Source of the DNA: an uncultured Pelagibacteraceae bacterium
GTDB taxonomy: Bacteria; Pseudomonadota; Alphaproteobacteria; Pelagibacterales; Pelagibacteraceae
DNA length: 64,000 nt
NCBI GenBank assembly: GCA_902571135.1
Contig: CACGAU010000005.1
Location: 1-64,000 of the forward strand
Direction: 5' to 3'
How positions within the stretch are numbered: the stretch's first letter is position 1; the number at the start of each line of letters is the position of its first letter. Below, in pieces: positions 29,937 through 40,975 of the stretch. Under the pieces are notes generated by a model. The model was not told the DNA's origin. It saw only the letters and a program-made list of their open reading frames with translations, and made no database searches. Both the position numbers and the translations under genes were made by a program.

Positions 29937-32594
29937 ACTCTTAAGCTTTTTGAAAGCTTCTTCAATTTTTGATTGATCCTGTCCACCAGCTTGAGCAAAG
30001 TCTTTTCTGCCTCCACCACCTTTTCCACCAATTATTTCAGATCCAACTTTAACAAATTGAACTGCATCAAACTTTTTGGTTAAATTGTCAGTTACTCCAA
30101 CAGCTAATCCAACCTTGTCATCTTTATTTGCAAACACTACCACGATACCCTCACCTAAATCTTTTTTACCTTTATCTACAAGTTTTCTTAATTCTTTTGG
30201 AGGTAATCCATCTATTTTTTGAAGTCTTAACTTAACTCCATTAATTTCTTCATCTTTAATAATATTTTTTGATTTATCCTCTAAAATTGCATTTACTGAG
30301 ATAGTCTCTAATTGTTTAGTTAAATTTTTGATTAAAGTTTTTTGGTCAGTTTCTTCTAAACTTGGTTTTCCTCCCAATTTAATAATTTGCTGACTTAATT
30401 CTTTAATTGTTTCCTCATCTTTTTCTGCAGATAGGTTTGATAATTTTTCTTTATTTTTTAAATATTCCTCTAATTGTTTGTCTCTCAAAGCCTCAATTCT
30501 TCTAACCCCTGCAGCAATTGAGGACTGACTAACAATCTTAAATTTACCAATATCACCAGTGTTTTTAACGTGTGTTCCACCACATAATTCAGTAGAAAAA
30601 TACTTACCATCCTCATCTCCCATCGAAAGAACTCTTACTTCATCTCCATATTTTTCACCAAACAATGCTAAAGCACCATTTTCAACTGCCTCATCAGGTG
30701 TCATTAATCTAGTTTTAACCTCAGATTTTTTAGACACCATTTTGTTTACAAATTCTTCTATTTTATCAATTTCCTCATTCAAAATAGGTTTCATGTGACT
30801 AAAATCAAACCTTAATCTACTTGGTTCTACCAATGATCCTTTTTGCGTTACATGCGAACCAAGAACCCTTCTTAAGGACTCGTGTAATAGATGGGTTGCT
30901 GAGTGATAAGCACGAGTATTATCTCTTCTTTCTACATCAATTTTTAACTCTACACTTTCCTGACGTTTAATAGATCCACTCTTGACCTTTCCATAATGGA
31001 CAAATAAATCTCCCAGTTTTTTTTGGACATCGGTAACTTCAAATTTAAAATCATTTGATACTATTTCACCAGTATCACCGACCTGACCTCCAGACTCACC
31101 ATAAAAAGGAGTTTGATTCACTATAATCATTCCTTCATCATTTTCTTTTAACTGATCTACTTCTTTGTTGTCTTTTAAAAGAGACAACACGACACCTTCA
31201 GCTTGATTAGTTTCGTATCCTAAAAATTCAGTAGCTTCTAATTTATCTTTTATTCCAAACCAGATATCTTCAACCGCTGCATCACCAGAACCTTTCCAAT
31301 TTTTCTTAGCAAGTTCTCTACTTTCCTTCATCAAAGATTGAAACTTTTCAGTATCAATTGACATAGATTTATTTCTTAAAATATCTTCGGTAAGATCTAA
31401 TGGAAAACCATAGGTATCGTATAATTTAAAAGCTACTTCACCAGGTAACACTTTATCTATTTTGGATATTTCATCATTTAAAATTTTTATTCCTCTGTCT
31501 AATAAAACTAAGAATTTTTCTTCTTCCATTTTTAAAGTTTCTTTAATTAAAGATTCAGCTCTAACTAATTCTGGATAGTTTCCTGACATTTCATTTTTAA
31601 GCGTGTCAAACAAGTTATAAAAAACTGGTTCCTTAGATCCAAGTAAATGAGAATGTCTCATCCCTCTTCTCATAATTCTTCGAAGAACATAGCCTCTTCC
31701 TTCATTGGAAGGTAAAACTCCTTCAGCAATTAAAAATGAACTAGCTCTTAAATGATCAGCGATTACTCTAAAACTAGATAGATTAGATTTATCTGATTTA
31801 ACTTTTACAATTTCAGAGGCTGAATTAATTATTTTTTTAAAATGATCTGTTTCATAATTATCATGAGTGCCTTGTAGTAAAGCAGCAATTCTCTCAAGTC
31901 CCATTCCAGTATCAACAGATGGTTTTGGAAGATTTATTCTTTTATCTTTTGTGACTTGCTCAAATTGCATAAAGACTAGGTTCCAAATTTCTATAAATCT
32001 ATCTCCGTCTTCATCTTTAGAGCCTGGTAATCCTCCAGGTAAATGATCACCATGATCAAAGAATATTTCAGAGCACGGTCCACAAGGACCTGTCTCACCC
32101 ATTGACCAAAAATTATCTGATGTAGCAATTCTTATTATTCTATCATCGCTAAAACCCGCTATTTTCTTCCAAAAATTGAATGCTTCATCATCTTCATGAA
32201 ATACAGTTACATAAAGTTTATTTTTATCTATTCCAAAGTCTTTGGTTATTAAATCCCAAGCATAATGAATTGCTTGCTCTTTAAAGTAATCACCGAAAGA
32301 AAAGTTTCCTAACATCTCAAAGAAAGTGTGGTGTCTTGGTGTGTAACCAACATTTTCTAAATCGTTATGCTTACCACCTGCCCTTACACATTTTTGTGAT
32401 GTAGTTGCTCTTACATATTCTCTTTTTTCTAATCCTGTGAAAACATTCTTAAACTGAACCATTCCAGAGTTAGCAAACATCAATGTAGGATCATTATTGG
32501 GAACCAAATTACTAGATTCCACAATCTTATGATCGTTCTTTTCAAAATACTTTAAGAAAGTATTTCTTATTTCATTGAGTGTTTTGTCTGCCAT
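29928..32594 (-). CDS. alaS: Alanyl-tRNA synthetase
   Basis: 888 aa; [70 protein letters not shown]. Confidence 0.98.
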   Translation of the reverse strand: MADKTLNEIRNTFLKYFEKNDHKIVESSNLVPNNDPTLMFANSGMVQFKNVFTGLEKREYVRATTSQKCVRAGGKHNDLENVGYTPRHHTFFEMLGNFSFGDYFKEQAIHYAWDLITKDFGIDKNKLYVTVFHEDDEAFNFWKKIAGFSDDRIIRIATSDNFWSMGETGPCGPCSEIFFDHGDHLPGGLPGSKDEDGDRFIEIWNLVFMQFEQVTKDKRINLPKPSVDTGMGLERIAALLQGTHDNYETDHFKKIINSASEIVKVKSDKSNLSSFRVIADHLRASSFLIAEGVLPSNEGRGYVLRRIMRRGMRHSHLLGSKEPVFYNLFDTLKNEMSGNYPELVRAESLIKETLKMEEEKFLVLLDRGIKILNDEISKIDKVLPGEVAFKLYDTYGFPLDLTEDILRNKSMSIDTEKFQSLMKESRELAKKNWKGSGDAAVEDIWFGIKDKLEATEFLGYETNQAEGVVLSLLKDNKEVDQLKENDEGMIIVNQTPFYGESGGQVGDTGEIVSNDFKFEVTDVQKKLGDLFVHYGKVKSGSIKRQESVELKIDVERRDNTRAYHSATHLLHESLRRVLGSHVTQKGSLVEPSRLRFDFSHMKPILNEEIDKIEEFVNKMVSKKSEVKTRLMTPDEAVENGALALFGEKYGDEVRVLSMGDEDGKYFSTELCGGTHVKNTGDIGKFKIVSQSSIAAGVRRIEALRDKQLEEYLKNKEKLSNLSAEKDEETIKELSQQIIKLGGKPSLEETDQKTLIKNLTKQLETISVNAILEDKSKNIIKDEEINGVKLRLQKIDGLPPKELRKLVDKGKKDLGEGIVVVFANKDDKVGLAVGVTDNLTKKFDAVQFVKVGSEIIGGKGGGGRKDFAQAGGQDQSKIEEAFKKLKSLV

Positions 32595-32640
32595 ATTTTT
32601 AAAATACAGCTTTTTTATTCTATGTCTAGATATCGGAGGG

Positions 32641-32672
32641 AAAAAAGGCGCTTAAATTAAGCGCCTTTTATT
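32641..32672 (-). terminator. Rho-independent terminator after recA
   Basis: Hairpin AAAAGGCGCTT-AATTT-AAGCGCCTTTT followed by T-tract on the minus strand, 16-45 nt past the recA stop. Confidence 0.88.
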
Positions 32673-32687
32673 AATAAAGATGACCTA

Positions 32688-33842
32688 TTAATTCTTTTTA
32701 GATGGAGGAGTAGCTTCTGCTTTATCAGCCTCTTCTTTTTCAGCTACTTTCTTTTCTTTTTCCAATTTTTCAGGATCGATTGGATTTCCTTCTATTTTCT
32801 TAGAAATCACACCTGCTTTTTCTCTAATTGCCATTTCAATTTCTGCAGCAACTTTAGGATTTTGGGCTAGATAAGTCTTAGCATTCTCTCTACCTTGACC
32901 AATCTTCTCTCCTTTGTAAGCATACCAAGCACCTGATTTTTCAATTATATCTGCTTTTGAACCAAGATCGACTAGTTCACCCATCTTGCTAATTCCTCTT
33001 CCATACATCAAGTCAAATTCAACAACTTTAAATGGTGGTGCTACTTTATTCTTAACTACTTTCACTCTTGTAGAGTTACCAATAATTTCATCTTTATCTT
33101 TGATGGCACCAATTCTTCTAATATCCATTCTTACAGATGAGTAAAACTTAAGTGCATTACCACCTGATGTTGTTTCTGGGCTTCCAAACATAACTCCAAT
33201 TTTCATTCTAATTTGGTTAATGAAAATCATCATTGTATTTGTGTTTGATATTGAACCAGTTAATTTTCTTAACGCCTGACTCATTAATCTTGATTGAAGA
33301 CCAACATGATGATCTCCCATCTCGCCTTCAATTTCAGCTTTTGGAGTTAATGCTGCAACAGAGTCGATTACGATTACTGAAATAGAGCCTGATTTTACTA
33401 GTGTATCAGCGATTTCTAATGCTTGTTCACCTGTATCTGGCTGTGAAATTAAAAGTTCTTCAGTATTTACACCTAATTTTTTTGCATAAACTGGATCTAA
33501 TGCATGCTCTGCATCAACGAATGCACAAATTCCACCAGATTTTTGAGCTTCAGCAACAACTTGTAATGCTAATGTTGTTTTACCAGATGATTCTGGTCCG
33601 TAAACTTCAATAATTCTTCCTTTTGGTAATCCACCGATACCTAAAGCTAAATCAAGACTTAAAGAACCTGTTGAAACAGACTCAATATCCATTGCTCTTT
33701 TTTCACCAAGCTTCATAACAGAGCCTTTTCCAAAATTATCTGTAATTTGAGCTATTGCAGCATCTAGCGCTTTGTTCTTTTCTTTAACGTCCATTTCTTG
33801 ATCTTTAGTAGATTTAACTACTTTTAGGTTATTTTTCGTCAT
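32688..33842 (-). CDS. recA: Recombinase A
   Basis: [63 protein letters not shown]. Confidence 0.99.
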   Translation of the reverse strand: MTKNNLKVVKSTKDQEMDVKEKNKALDAAIAQITDNFGKGSVMKLGEKRAMDIESVSTGSLSLDLALGIGGLPKGRIIEVYGPESSGKTTLALQVVAEAQKSGGICAFVDAEHALDPVYAKKLGVNTEELLISQPDTGEQALEIADTLVKSGSISVIVIDSVAALTPKAEIEGEMGDHHVGLQSRLMSQALRKLTGSISNTNTMMIFINQIRMKIGVMFGSPETTSGGNALKFYSSVRMDIRRIGAIKDKDEIIGNSTRVKVVKNKVAPPFKVVEFDLMYGRGISKMGELVDLGSKADIIEKSGAWYAYKGEKIGQGRENAKTYLAQNPKVAAEIEMAIREKAGVISKKIEGNPIDPEKLEKEKKVAEKEEADKAEATPPSKKN

Positions 33843-33891
33843 TTTTTGCCTCTTTTTTTAAATTTTTTAACACTCGAATCATGAAATAAAT

Positions 33892-33906
33892 GTACACATT
33901 TTGTTC
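33892..33906 (-). promoter_or_regulatory. Candidate LexA/SOS-like box upstream of recA (GAAC-N7-GTAC)
   Basis: Minus strand GAACAAAATGTGTAC, 50-64 nt upstream of the recA start; one mismatch from the alphaproteobacterial GAAC-N7-GAAC motif. Confidence 0.6.
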
Positions 33907-33949
33907 TCATTAGCAATATATTTATTTTTTTTCCTTAAAAATCAAATAA

Positions 33950-35242
33950 TTACTTAAGTTTTAGATATTGGCTATTAAGCAAACCTACTGCTTTAAGCAG
34001 ATTGTATTGAGCCATTAGATAGTTTTTCTCTGAACTTGCTAGAGAAATTTGAGCAGAAAGCAATAAAGCATTAGATTGGATAACATCTAGAGTTGTTCTC
34101 GACCCTCTTTCGTATTCTGCAGCTATTCCTTCATTAGCTATTTCAGCTGCATTTACTTGAACCCTAACAGAGTTTAAAAAGCTTTCTGAGGATTCTAAAC
34201 TAGACCATGCACTTGCAACATTTGTTTCATTTGTTTTAACAGCATCATCTAAAAGTAATCTTTTTCTTGCAGTTAAATTTGAATTTTTATTAATAGTTGA
34301 TCTCTTTTTTCCACCTGAATAAAAAGGCCAACTAATTTCTGCTTTTAAAATATCTTTTTCTCTCTCATCATAAGTAGAACTAAGGTCTTCTGTATAAGAT
34401 CTTTCTAAAGATAAAGAAGCAGTTGGTTTTAGATCTGACTCTGAAATTGCTAGTTCTTTCTCAGCTTTAGCTAAATCAAATTTTGCTATTTGAATATCGG
34501 GGTTATTTTGTTTTGAAAGATTAATTGCCTCGTTTAAAGTATTTGGAATACCAACTATCGCATTTGAATTTTTTTGTAATTGATTTGGATCACTGATTTT
34601 ACCAATTATATTCTCATAATTAAGTTTACTGATTAACAAGTCACTTTTTGCTTTAGCAAATTGTGCTTGAGCACCTGCAAGTGATGACTCAGATTGTGCC
34701 AAATCAGTATTTGTAATTTGACCTCTGTCTCTTCTAATTTTATCATTTTCAACTTGTCTAATCAAAAGATTTAAATTTTTAGCGTTAATATCAAGCGTTT
34801 CTCTAGCAAGAATCAAGTTTGTGAATGCATCAATTGCTTTATGTAAAATATCCTGTTCTTTTTTAACTAACTGAGCTTTTGCTAAATCTAAAGCAGTTAT
34901 ATTTTTTTCAAGAGTTAAACCTCTACCAAAATCTAACAATGTTTGTTCTAATTTAATTGAAGTAGTGAATGGATCTACATCGGTTACACTTGCATCACCT
35001 CCGCTTTGATTTGTAAGTTTATTCGTTTCTTCAATATTTTTTGATCCTTTTACAGTTATAGAGGGTTTATAATCAGCTTTTGCAATATTTACATCTTCCT
35101 CTGAAACTTTAATATTTTCTCTTTCAGCATTTAATTGAATATTATTTTTATATGTTTGATTTAACGCATCAAGAAGCGTAACTGCTAAGGCGTTACTAAA
35201 ATAGAATATTGATGCGATTATTATTATAAATATTTTTTTCAT
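33950..35242 (-). CDS. tolC: TolC-family outer membrane efflux protein
   Basis: Signal peptide; TLLDALNQTYKNNIQLNAERENIKVSEEDVNIAKADYKPSI; VAAEYERGSRTTLDVIQSN-type repeat-2 motif. Confidence 0.92.
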   Translation of the reverse strand: MKKIFIIIIASIFYFSNALAVTLLDALNQTYKNNIQLNAERENIKVSEEDVNIAKADYKPSITVKGSKNIEETNKLTNQSGGDASVTDVDPFTTSIKLEQTLLDFGRGLTLEKNITALDLAKAQLVKKEQDILHKAIDAFTNLILARETLDINAKNLNLLIRQVENDKIRRDRGQITNTDLAQSESSLAGAQAQFAKAKSDLLISKLNYENIIGKISDPNQLQKNSNAIVGIPNTLNEAINLSKQNNPDIQIAKFDLAKAEKELAISESDLKPTASLSLERSYTEDLSSTYDEREKDILKAEISWPFYSGGKKRSTINKNSNLTARKRLLLDDAVKTNETNVASAWSSLESSESFLNSVRVQVNAAEIANEGIAAEYERGSRTTLDVIQSNALLLSAQISLASSEKNYLMAQYNLLKAVGLLNSQYLKLK

Positions 35243-36168
35243 TTCGATTTATATACAGCAGTTTTAATTTGATGGTTACTGTTTAAATTTAAAATTATAG
35301 AGGCGTATTTGGGCATATTTTTAAACATATTCTGAGTTATTCTTTGGTAAGTTTGCATAAAGTTAATTACATCCTCTTTACTCATTATTTTATGACCACC
35401 TTTTTTCTTTGTTTTTAACCATAGTTTGTGTTCCTGCTTTAATCTCCACTTTTGAAGTAAACTAAAGTTTTTTGCTTTTAAGTAAATCATACAATTTAAC
35501 TGAGAATATAGCTTTTTATATTTAGTTTTTAATTGTTGATTAACATATTTTCTCCATACCAGTTTATCATCATTGGCCTTTTCCATAGAGTTTATAGATC
35601 TTTTTAATGTCTTGTTCGTTTCTGCTCTTGCCCCAACACACCATCCCTCAAAAATAATAACATCTGGTCTTTGCTTGATTGTGTTCCATTTATTTTTTTG
35701 AAATCTGTCGTCAATTGCCTTATTAAAATTTGGTAATTTCATATTTTTAAATTTTTTTGCTTTTGATTTTTTAAAGAAATCTAACATCATATTGATATCA
35801 TGAGTTCCAGGCACTCCTCTAGTAAGTAACATTGGGTGTACTTTTTTTGATAAACTTACTCTTTCTTTTCTAGTTTTATAAAAATCATCAATAGAAATTT
35901 TAAATACTTTTAATTTAAAATACTTTTCCAAAATTATCTTTATTATTGAACTTATTGTTGTTTTGCCTGTTCCTTGTCCACCAGCCAAACCAACAAAGTA
36001 AGGTTTTTTATTATCTGCTTTTTTTGCAATCCAAAAACATATTGGGATTAAATAATTTTTAATCATCCCCTCTTTATTGCCAAACTTTTCAGTTGAAGTT
36101 TCTTGTGATTTAATAAATTTAAAACAATCGTTTTTAACTTTCTTAAAACACTCTTCAGATAATTTCAT
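35239..36168 (-). CDS. D-glycerate 3-kinase-like P-loop kinase
   Basis: FVGLAGGQGTGKTTISSIIK Walker A, ISIDDFYKTRKERVSLSKKVHPMLLTRGVPGTHDINMM. Confidence 0.85.
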   Translation of the reverse strand: MKLSEECFKKVKNDCFKFIKSQETSTEKFGNKEGMIKNYLIPICFWIAKKADNKKPYFVGLAGGQGTGKTTISSIIKIILEKYFKLKVFKISIDDFYKTRKERVSLSKKVHPMLLTRGVPGTHDINMMLDFFKKSKAKKFKNMKLPNFNKAIDDRFQKNKWNTIKQRPDVIIFEGWCVGARAETNKTLKRSINSMEKANDDKLVWRKYVNQQLKTKYKKLYSQLNCMIYLKAKNFSLLQKWRLKQEHKLWLKTKKKGGHKIMSKEDVINFMQTYQRITQNMFKNMPKYASIILNLNSNHQIKTAVYKSK

Positions 36169-36175
36169 TAGATTT

Positions 36176-36541
36176 TTACTTTTCTTGATCCATTGGATGG
36201 TTTAAACCATCAAAGTTAGCTACTTCTTTTAGATCTTCTACTTTAACTTCATCAACACACCCTAAATTAAAACCAGTCATTGCTGGCGCACTTCTTGGAT
36301 TATGATGAGTGTAAATTCCACATTCAGTACAAAAATAATGATTAGCAACTTTAGTATGGTACTGATAAAGTTTTAATTTATCTTGTCCTTTAGTAACTTT
36401 AAAATCTTCATTTTTAACCATACCCATTGTTGCATTTTTTCTTTTACATATAGAACAATTGCATCTTACAATTTTTGCTAATTCATTAACTGTAGAATTA
36501 ATTTCTGCTTCAACGGCTCCACAATGACAATTTAGTTTCAT
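36176..36541 (-). CDS. GFA family (CENP-V/GFA) zinc protein
   Basis: CHCGAVEAEI...CNCSICKRKNA...YFCTECGIYTHHNPRSAP cysteine pattern. Confidence 0.9.
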   Translation of the reverse strand: MKLNCHCGAVEAEINSTVNELAKIVRCNCSICKRKNATMGMVKNEDFKVTKGQDKLKLYQYHTKVANHYFCTECGIYTHHNPRSAPAMTGFNLGCVDEVKVEDLKEVANFDGLNHPMDQEK

Positions 36542-36553
36542 ATAACTCCTTTT

Positions 36554-36937
36554 TTATTTTAAAACACTTTTTGCTGCAATCTTATTTCCATCTAAGTCAC
36601 GAACATATCCATAATAATTTCCATCTTTTCTAACTCCTGGTGCCCCCTCATCTGTTGCTCCTTTCGAAATTGCAATCTCATAAAACTTTTCTACTGCCTC
36701 TTTAGACTCTGCTAACAGTGTTACTTGTGATCCATTACCCATGGTCGCTGGTTTACCGTTAACTGGATTGGTTATATAAAATATTACTTTCTCAGGTTCG
36801 CTTGAATGAGCATAACCAATATATTTTTCTGTTGTTAGAATTTTTTTTAAATTTAATGGTTCAAAAGCAGCATCATATAGCTCGCTTGATTTCTTATAAT
36901 CATTAGAACCAACCATTACAAAATCTAAAATACTCAT
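36554..36937 (-). CDS. VOC family (glyoxalase/bleomycin-resistance-like) protein
   Basis: MSILDFVMVGSNDYKKSSELYDAAFEPLNLKKI; internal Met preferred to the ORF-track start at 37003. Confidence 0.85.
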   Translation of the reverse strand: MSILDFVMVGSNDYKKSSELYDAAFEPLNLKKILTTEKYIGYAHSSEPEKVIFYITNPVNGKPATMGNGSQVTLLAESKEAVEKFYEIAISKGATDEGAPGVRKDGNYYGYVRDLDGNKIAAKSVLK

Positions 36938-36993
36938 AATCAAATTAAAATTTATATAACTTAATAACCAACTTAAACTACTAGTGGTTGAAG

Positions 36994-37002
36994 TTATCCA
37001 CA
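36994..37002 (+). other. Consensus DnaA-box sequence TTATCCACA
   Basis: Exact 9-mer ttatccaca in the intergenic region upstream of umuD. Confidence 0.5.
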
Positions 37003-37032
37003 AGCATACAAAATGTAGTTTGGATGTTCACG

Positions 37033-37054
37033 TTTTGATTCACTTTTGATTCAG
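37033..37054 (+). repeat. Two tandem 11-bp units (ttttgattcaC / ttttgattcaG)
   Basis: Read directly: ttttgattcac ttttgattcag. Confidence 0.8.
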
Positions 37055-37109
37055 TTACAGACTCAAAATACAACCTCTTGAGTGTATTGTATAAATAGTC
37101 TATAAATTA

Positions 37110-37124
37110 GAACAAAACAAGAAC
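37110..37124 (+). promoter_or_regulatory. Candidate LexA/SOS box GAAC-N7-GAAC abutting the umuD start codon
   Basis: gaacaaaacaagaac immediately followed by ATG at 37125. Confidence 0.75.
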
Positions 37125-37520
37125 ATGAAACTAACAATCCCTTATTATCTACATAAAGCAGGCGCTGGTTTTCCTTCCCCTGCTACTGATTATATCGAAG
37201 AAGATATTGATCTGAACATGCATTTAATAAGAAATGTTCCAGCAACTTTCATCATCAGAGTTCAAGGAAAATCTATGGTCGATGTTGGAATTAATGATGG
37301 TGACTTATTAGTAGTTGATAAAAGTTTAAAACCAAAAAACTTTTCAACAGTGATTGCAAATGTTCATGACGAACTTGTAGTTAAAACTTTAGTTCAAGAA
37401 CGAGATAAAAAATTTTTAACTTCTGGATCTAAAGAATTTTCTGACAGAATTTTAATTAATGAAGAACAAGATATTTTTATTTGGGGAGTTGTTACTTATG
37501 TCATCCATTCTACGTACTAA
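37125..37520 (+). CDS. umuD: UmuD-like SOS peptidase (S24 family)
   Basis: [20 protein letters not shown] (A-G cleavage context), [21 protein letters not shown] (Ser), VVKTL (Lys). Confidence 0.95.
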   Translation: MKLTIPYYLHKAGAGFPSPATDYIEEDIDLNMHLIRNVPATFIIRVQGKSMVDVGINDGDLLVVDKSLKPKNFSTVIANVHDELVVKTLVQERDKKFLTSGSKEFSDRILINEEQDIFIWGVVTYVIHSTY

Positions 37521-38775
37521 AAAAATAGCATTAATTGATTGTAATTCTTTTTATGTTTCATGCGAAAGGTTATTTAATCCAAAAATAAGAAGAAAGCCTG
37601 TTGTTGTTTTATCTAATAACGATGGTTGCATCATTTCAAGATCAAATGAAGCAAAAGCTTTAGGAATTAAAATGGGTGAGCCCTACTTTAAAGCAAAAGA
37701 TATTATTCTTAAAAATAAAGTTGAGGTTTTTTCTTCAAACTATTCTTTATATGGAGATTTATCGAGAAGAGTGATGCGAACTCTTAAACGATTTAATTCA
37801 GAAATAGAAGTTTATTCAATTGATGAAGCATTTTTAGATTTATCAAACTTTCCTGATAGCGAAGTAGAAAAAATTGGAAAAGAAATTAGAGAAACAGTTT
37901 TACAATGGACAGGTATTCCAACCAGTATCGGAATAGCAAATACAAAAACTTTAAGTAAAGTTGCAAATCATATCGCAAAGAAAAAACAATCTGGAGTTAC
38001 CAGTTTAATTGGTATTGAAAACTTAGATCCTATTTTAGAAAAAGTTGAAATTAATGATGTGTGGGGAGTTGGAAGACAACTAACTAAGTTTTATCAAAAA
38101 CATGGAATTTATAATGCTAAACAACTTAAAAATAAATCTAATACATGGATTAAGAAAAGTTCAAATGTTTTAAGTTCAAGAACTGCAATGGAGCTTAGAG
38201 GAATTTCTTGTATTGGATTAGAGACCACTACAACTAAAAGGAAAAGCTGTGTTGTTTCAAGATCATTTGGAAAAAGAATTGAAACATTCCAAGAGTTAAA
38301 AGAAGCAGTTGCAAATTATTGCTTAAATGCCTCTGAAAAAATTAGATCGGAATCTTTAGTTGCAAAAGCAATTACCGTATTTGTTAGAACAAGTCCTTTC
38401 CAAAGAAACTTTGGTTATTATTCAAATGCAAAGACAGTTGATTTTCCAATTGCAACAAACAACAGTATTGAAACAGTTAAGACAGCAGTTTCAATACTTG
38501 AGAGTATTTTTAAAAATGGGTATCGCTATCAAAAAGCAGGTGTGATGCTAACAGGATTATCGAATGCAAGTGATAAAACAAATTTATTTACCTCTGAAAA
38601 GGATGAAAAAATAAATAGTTTAATGAGATCGATTGATAACACCAATCATCGATACGGAAGATCTACCTTAAGTGTTGCAAGTGCAGGAGTTCATAAAAAA
38701 TGGAATATGAGAAGACAGTATTCTTCTAAAATTGATACAGCTGACTTTTATAGTTTGCCAACTATTAGAGGTTGA
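37498..38775 (+). CDS. umuC: UmuC-like Y-family DNA polymerase V subunit
   Basis: [55 protein letters not shown]. Internal Met at 37498 preferred. Confidence 0.96.
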   Translation: MSSILRTKKIALIDCNSFYVSCERLFNPKIRRKPVVVLSNNDGCIISRSNEAKALGIKMGEPYFKAKDIILKNKVEVFSSNYSLYGDLSRRVMRTLKRFNSEIEVYSIDEAFLDLSNFPDSEVEKIGKEIRETVLQWTGIPTSIGIANTKTLSKVANHIAKKKQSGVTSLIGIENLDPILEKVEINDVWGVGRQLTKFYQKHGIYNAKQLKNKSNTWIKKSSNVLSSRTAMELRGISCIGLETTTTKRKSCVVSRSFGKRIETFQELKEAVANYCLNASEKIRSESLVAKAITVFVRTSPFQRNFGYYSNAKTVDFPIATNNSIETVKTAVSILESIFKNGYRYQKAGVMLTGLSNASDKTNLFTSEKDEKINSLMRSIDNTNHRYGRSTLSVASAGVHKKWNMRRQYSSKIDTADFYSLPTIRG

Positions 38776-38805
38776 TTTATCAAGTTTTTTTAATAAAAAA
38801 GAAGA

Positions 38806-39027
38806 ATGCAAAACCAAGAAATAGTTAAAATAATTGAGAACCTTAAAGGGCGAAGAGATTATGAGGAAAAAAGAGCCTCTAAATTAGGCTTTGCATCTCT
38901 TTATGAGTACTTTGAAGATAAAATTTCAAAGAAACAAAAAGCTCTTGAGGAAGAACAAAAAGAATTAGAAGCTGCAAAAGCTGAGAATCAACCAAAAGCT
39001 GCTAAAAAAAGCTGCGGTTGTTGCTAA
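38806..39027 (+). CDS. Small charged coiled-coil protein with C-terminal KKSCGCC motif
   Basis: 73-aa ORF MQNQEIVKIIENLKGRRDYEEKRASKLGFASLYEYFEDKISKKQKALEEEQKELEAAKAENQPKAAKKSCGCC. Confidence 0.65.
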   Translation: MQNQEIVKIIENLKGRRDYEEKRASKLGFASLYEYFEDKISKKQKALEEEQKELEAAKAENQPKAAKKSCGCC

Positions 39028-40035
39028 TCAAAAAGGTCTAAGATTATTTGGATAGCCAAGATTTTCACAAGTACCCTCGTTATCTGCATCAGCTGGTTTG
39101 CAAAGTACAACTGCTGAAGCGCCATGTACTTGGGATTGATTTTTAAGCTGACGTGTTATTTCATCACAGCCACTCCATAGTTCATCGCAGGAATCTGCTT
39201 TACCCACATTAGAATAACGAATAATAGCATCTTTTATTGTTAAACCTGCATCAGTAGCATCTGTCATATAATTTCTATATGGTCCAAATTTAAATCTCAC
39301 ACTAGTAGCACCACCCAAAACATCCCCAAAGTAACTAGATCTGAGCTTGCCATCTATCCACAAATGTAAAAATCCATCTTTAGCCCATTTAGCATTGATT
39401 AAAATATTTACCCATTTACCTTTCAATGGAGAAAATTTTTGATCCAAATTAACTGCATAATGATCAAAGTAATACGCTTCATCTACTTCATTTTTTGAAA
39501 CTCTATAATTTGGTCCATTGAACAACCAACCGAAACTATTATTATTAAAATTATAAGAAGGGCCAACTGTTTTTTCACCTTTTCCATAAAGCATTTTAAA
39601 ATCAAATAATGAGATAGTATGTTTTTTAGTATCTACTTCATTTGGAATAAAATAACCCACTCGATACCATTTGGTTTTTCCTTTTTTTGTAGTTTGCTTA
39701 TATGGCTCCATAATTTGAAATCTCTGAGCAAAACCTGGTTTACCCCACCTACTCCAATCATTTTTATCACCTACATCAGAATAACTTAAATTAAATTCAA
39801 TTCCTTTTTCTGCAACTCCCATATGATCTTCAACTTTATCGAAAAATTTTATTAGACCAGGTCTATTAGGAACATTTCTTATATTGAAAACCATTTTATT
39901 TTTAGATTGGGCTCTTAAAACATAATTTGCAAAATCTTTCTTCTCCTGCTTTTTCATATTTGTGTGCCATTTACCAGCGTACGAATATGATGGAATTAAT
40001 AAGAGAGATAGAAGAATAATTAAAAGTTTTTTCAT
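39028..40035 (-). CDS. Exported polysaccharide-lyase-like (heparin lyase I-type jelly-roll) protein
   Basis: Signal peptide MKKLLIILLSLLLIPSYSYAGKW; GKWVNILINAKWAKDGFLHLWIDGKLRSSYFGD resembles the PF14099 core. Confidence 0.65.
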   Translation of the reverse strand: MKKLLIILLSLLLIPSYSYAGKWHTNMKKQEKKDFANYVLRAQSKNKMVFNIRNVPNRPGLIKFFDKVEDHMGVAEKGIEFNLSYSDVGDKNDWSRWGKPGFAQRFQIMEPYKQTTKKGKTKWYRVGYFIPNEVDTKKHTISLFDFKMLYGKGEKTVGPSYNFNNNSFGWLFNGPNYRVSKNEVDEAYYFDHYAVNLDQKFSPLKGKWVNILINAKWAKDGFLHLWIDGKLRSSYFGDVLGGATSVRFKFGPYRNYMTDATDAGLTIKDAIIRYSNVGKADSCDELWSGCDEITRQLKNQSQVHGASAVVLCKPADADNEGTCENLGYPNNLRPF

Positions 40036-40967
40036 TTAAATACTCCAACTTTTTCTTTAGTTTTGCCTCTTCTAACTTCATCAAAGTAAACAACTCTTGT
40101 TGGAATTTTTACTGGTTTATAAAAAGATTTACATTTATTATATAACTGTACAGAAATATAATGTTTTATTTTTTTTGATTTTAAAGTGTAAAAAGCTGTG
40201 TATTCATCATCGGTATTGCCTTTTTTCTCAAAACATTTTTCCATAACATCTAAATTTTTATAATTTTTATATCTAGTTACACCAGTGCTATAAATTCCAA
40301 ATTTTTCATAAACATATTTCTTTGTTTTGGTTGGGCCTTTGTAGTCATATTTAAGTTTATCGTTTACCCAAACTTTAAAAAAACCATCATCTTTTTTTGA
40401 CCACTTAGCATTTATTAAAATATCATGCCATTTACCGCTCATATCATCATTACGAATTAATCTTCTTTCATCATAATCTAAATCTCCAATAGTTCTTACA
40501 ACTGAATAACCGCTCCTAAGTTCTTTAAACATAAAAACTGGCTCACCTTTCTTTTGATGAAATTGTCCATAATTATTACTTAATGGATAAAGATTTTGAT
40601 GATCTGTTGGAAAATATATAGACCAAGAAAACCAATATTCTCCTTTGCTCATTAAGTCTTTTTTTCCTGCAACAGATAATTCATGTCTTTCTCTATCTCC
40701 TTTGCAATCACTCCACCCATCTGGGTCTTTTCCACAATCGCCGTCTCTAACTTCAAATCTTATGGATTGTTCCCCTGCTCTTACTGGATGACCATCTTTT
40801 TTATCTACGACTTGCATGCCATAGTCTTTGTAATATTTGCCTGTTAAACTTTTATGTACTTTTTTAAACCCTGAAGATGTGTCTTTAGGAAGTTTAACTA
40901 GTATTTTGGCTAATCCAACGTTACACAACAATAAACCCAGAACTACTATCCCTAAAAGTTTTTTCAT
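40032..40967 (-). CDS. Exported polysaccharide-lyase-like jelly-roll protein (paralogue)
   Basis: Signal peptide; RFEVRDGDCGKDPDGWSDCKGDRERHEL, GEYWFSWSIYFPTDHQ, GKWHDILINAKWSKKDDGFFKVWVNDKLKYDYKG. Confidence 0.7.
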   Translation of the reverse strand: MKKLLGIVVLGLLLCNVGLAKILVKLPKDTSSGFKKVHKSLTGKYYKDYGMQVVDKKDGHPVRAGEQSIRFEVRDGDCGKDPDGWSDCKGDRERHELSVAGKKDLMSKGEYWFSWSIYFPTDHQNLYPLSNNYGQFHQKKGEPVFMFKELRSGYSVVRTIGDLDYDERRLIRNDDMSGKWHDILINAKWSKKDDGFFKVWVNDKLKYDYKGPTKTKKYVYEKFGIYSTGVTRYKNYKNLDVMEKCFEKKGNTDDEYTAFYTLKSKKIKHYISVQLYNKCKSFYKPVKIPTRVVYFDEVRRGKTKEKVGVFK

Positions 40968-40975
40968 AATTTAAT

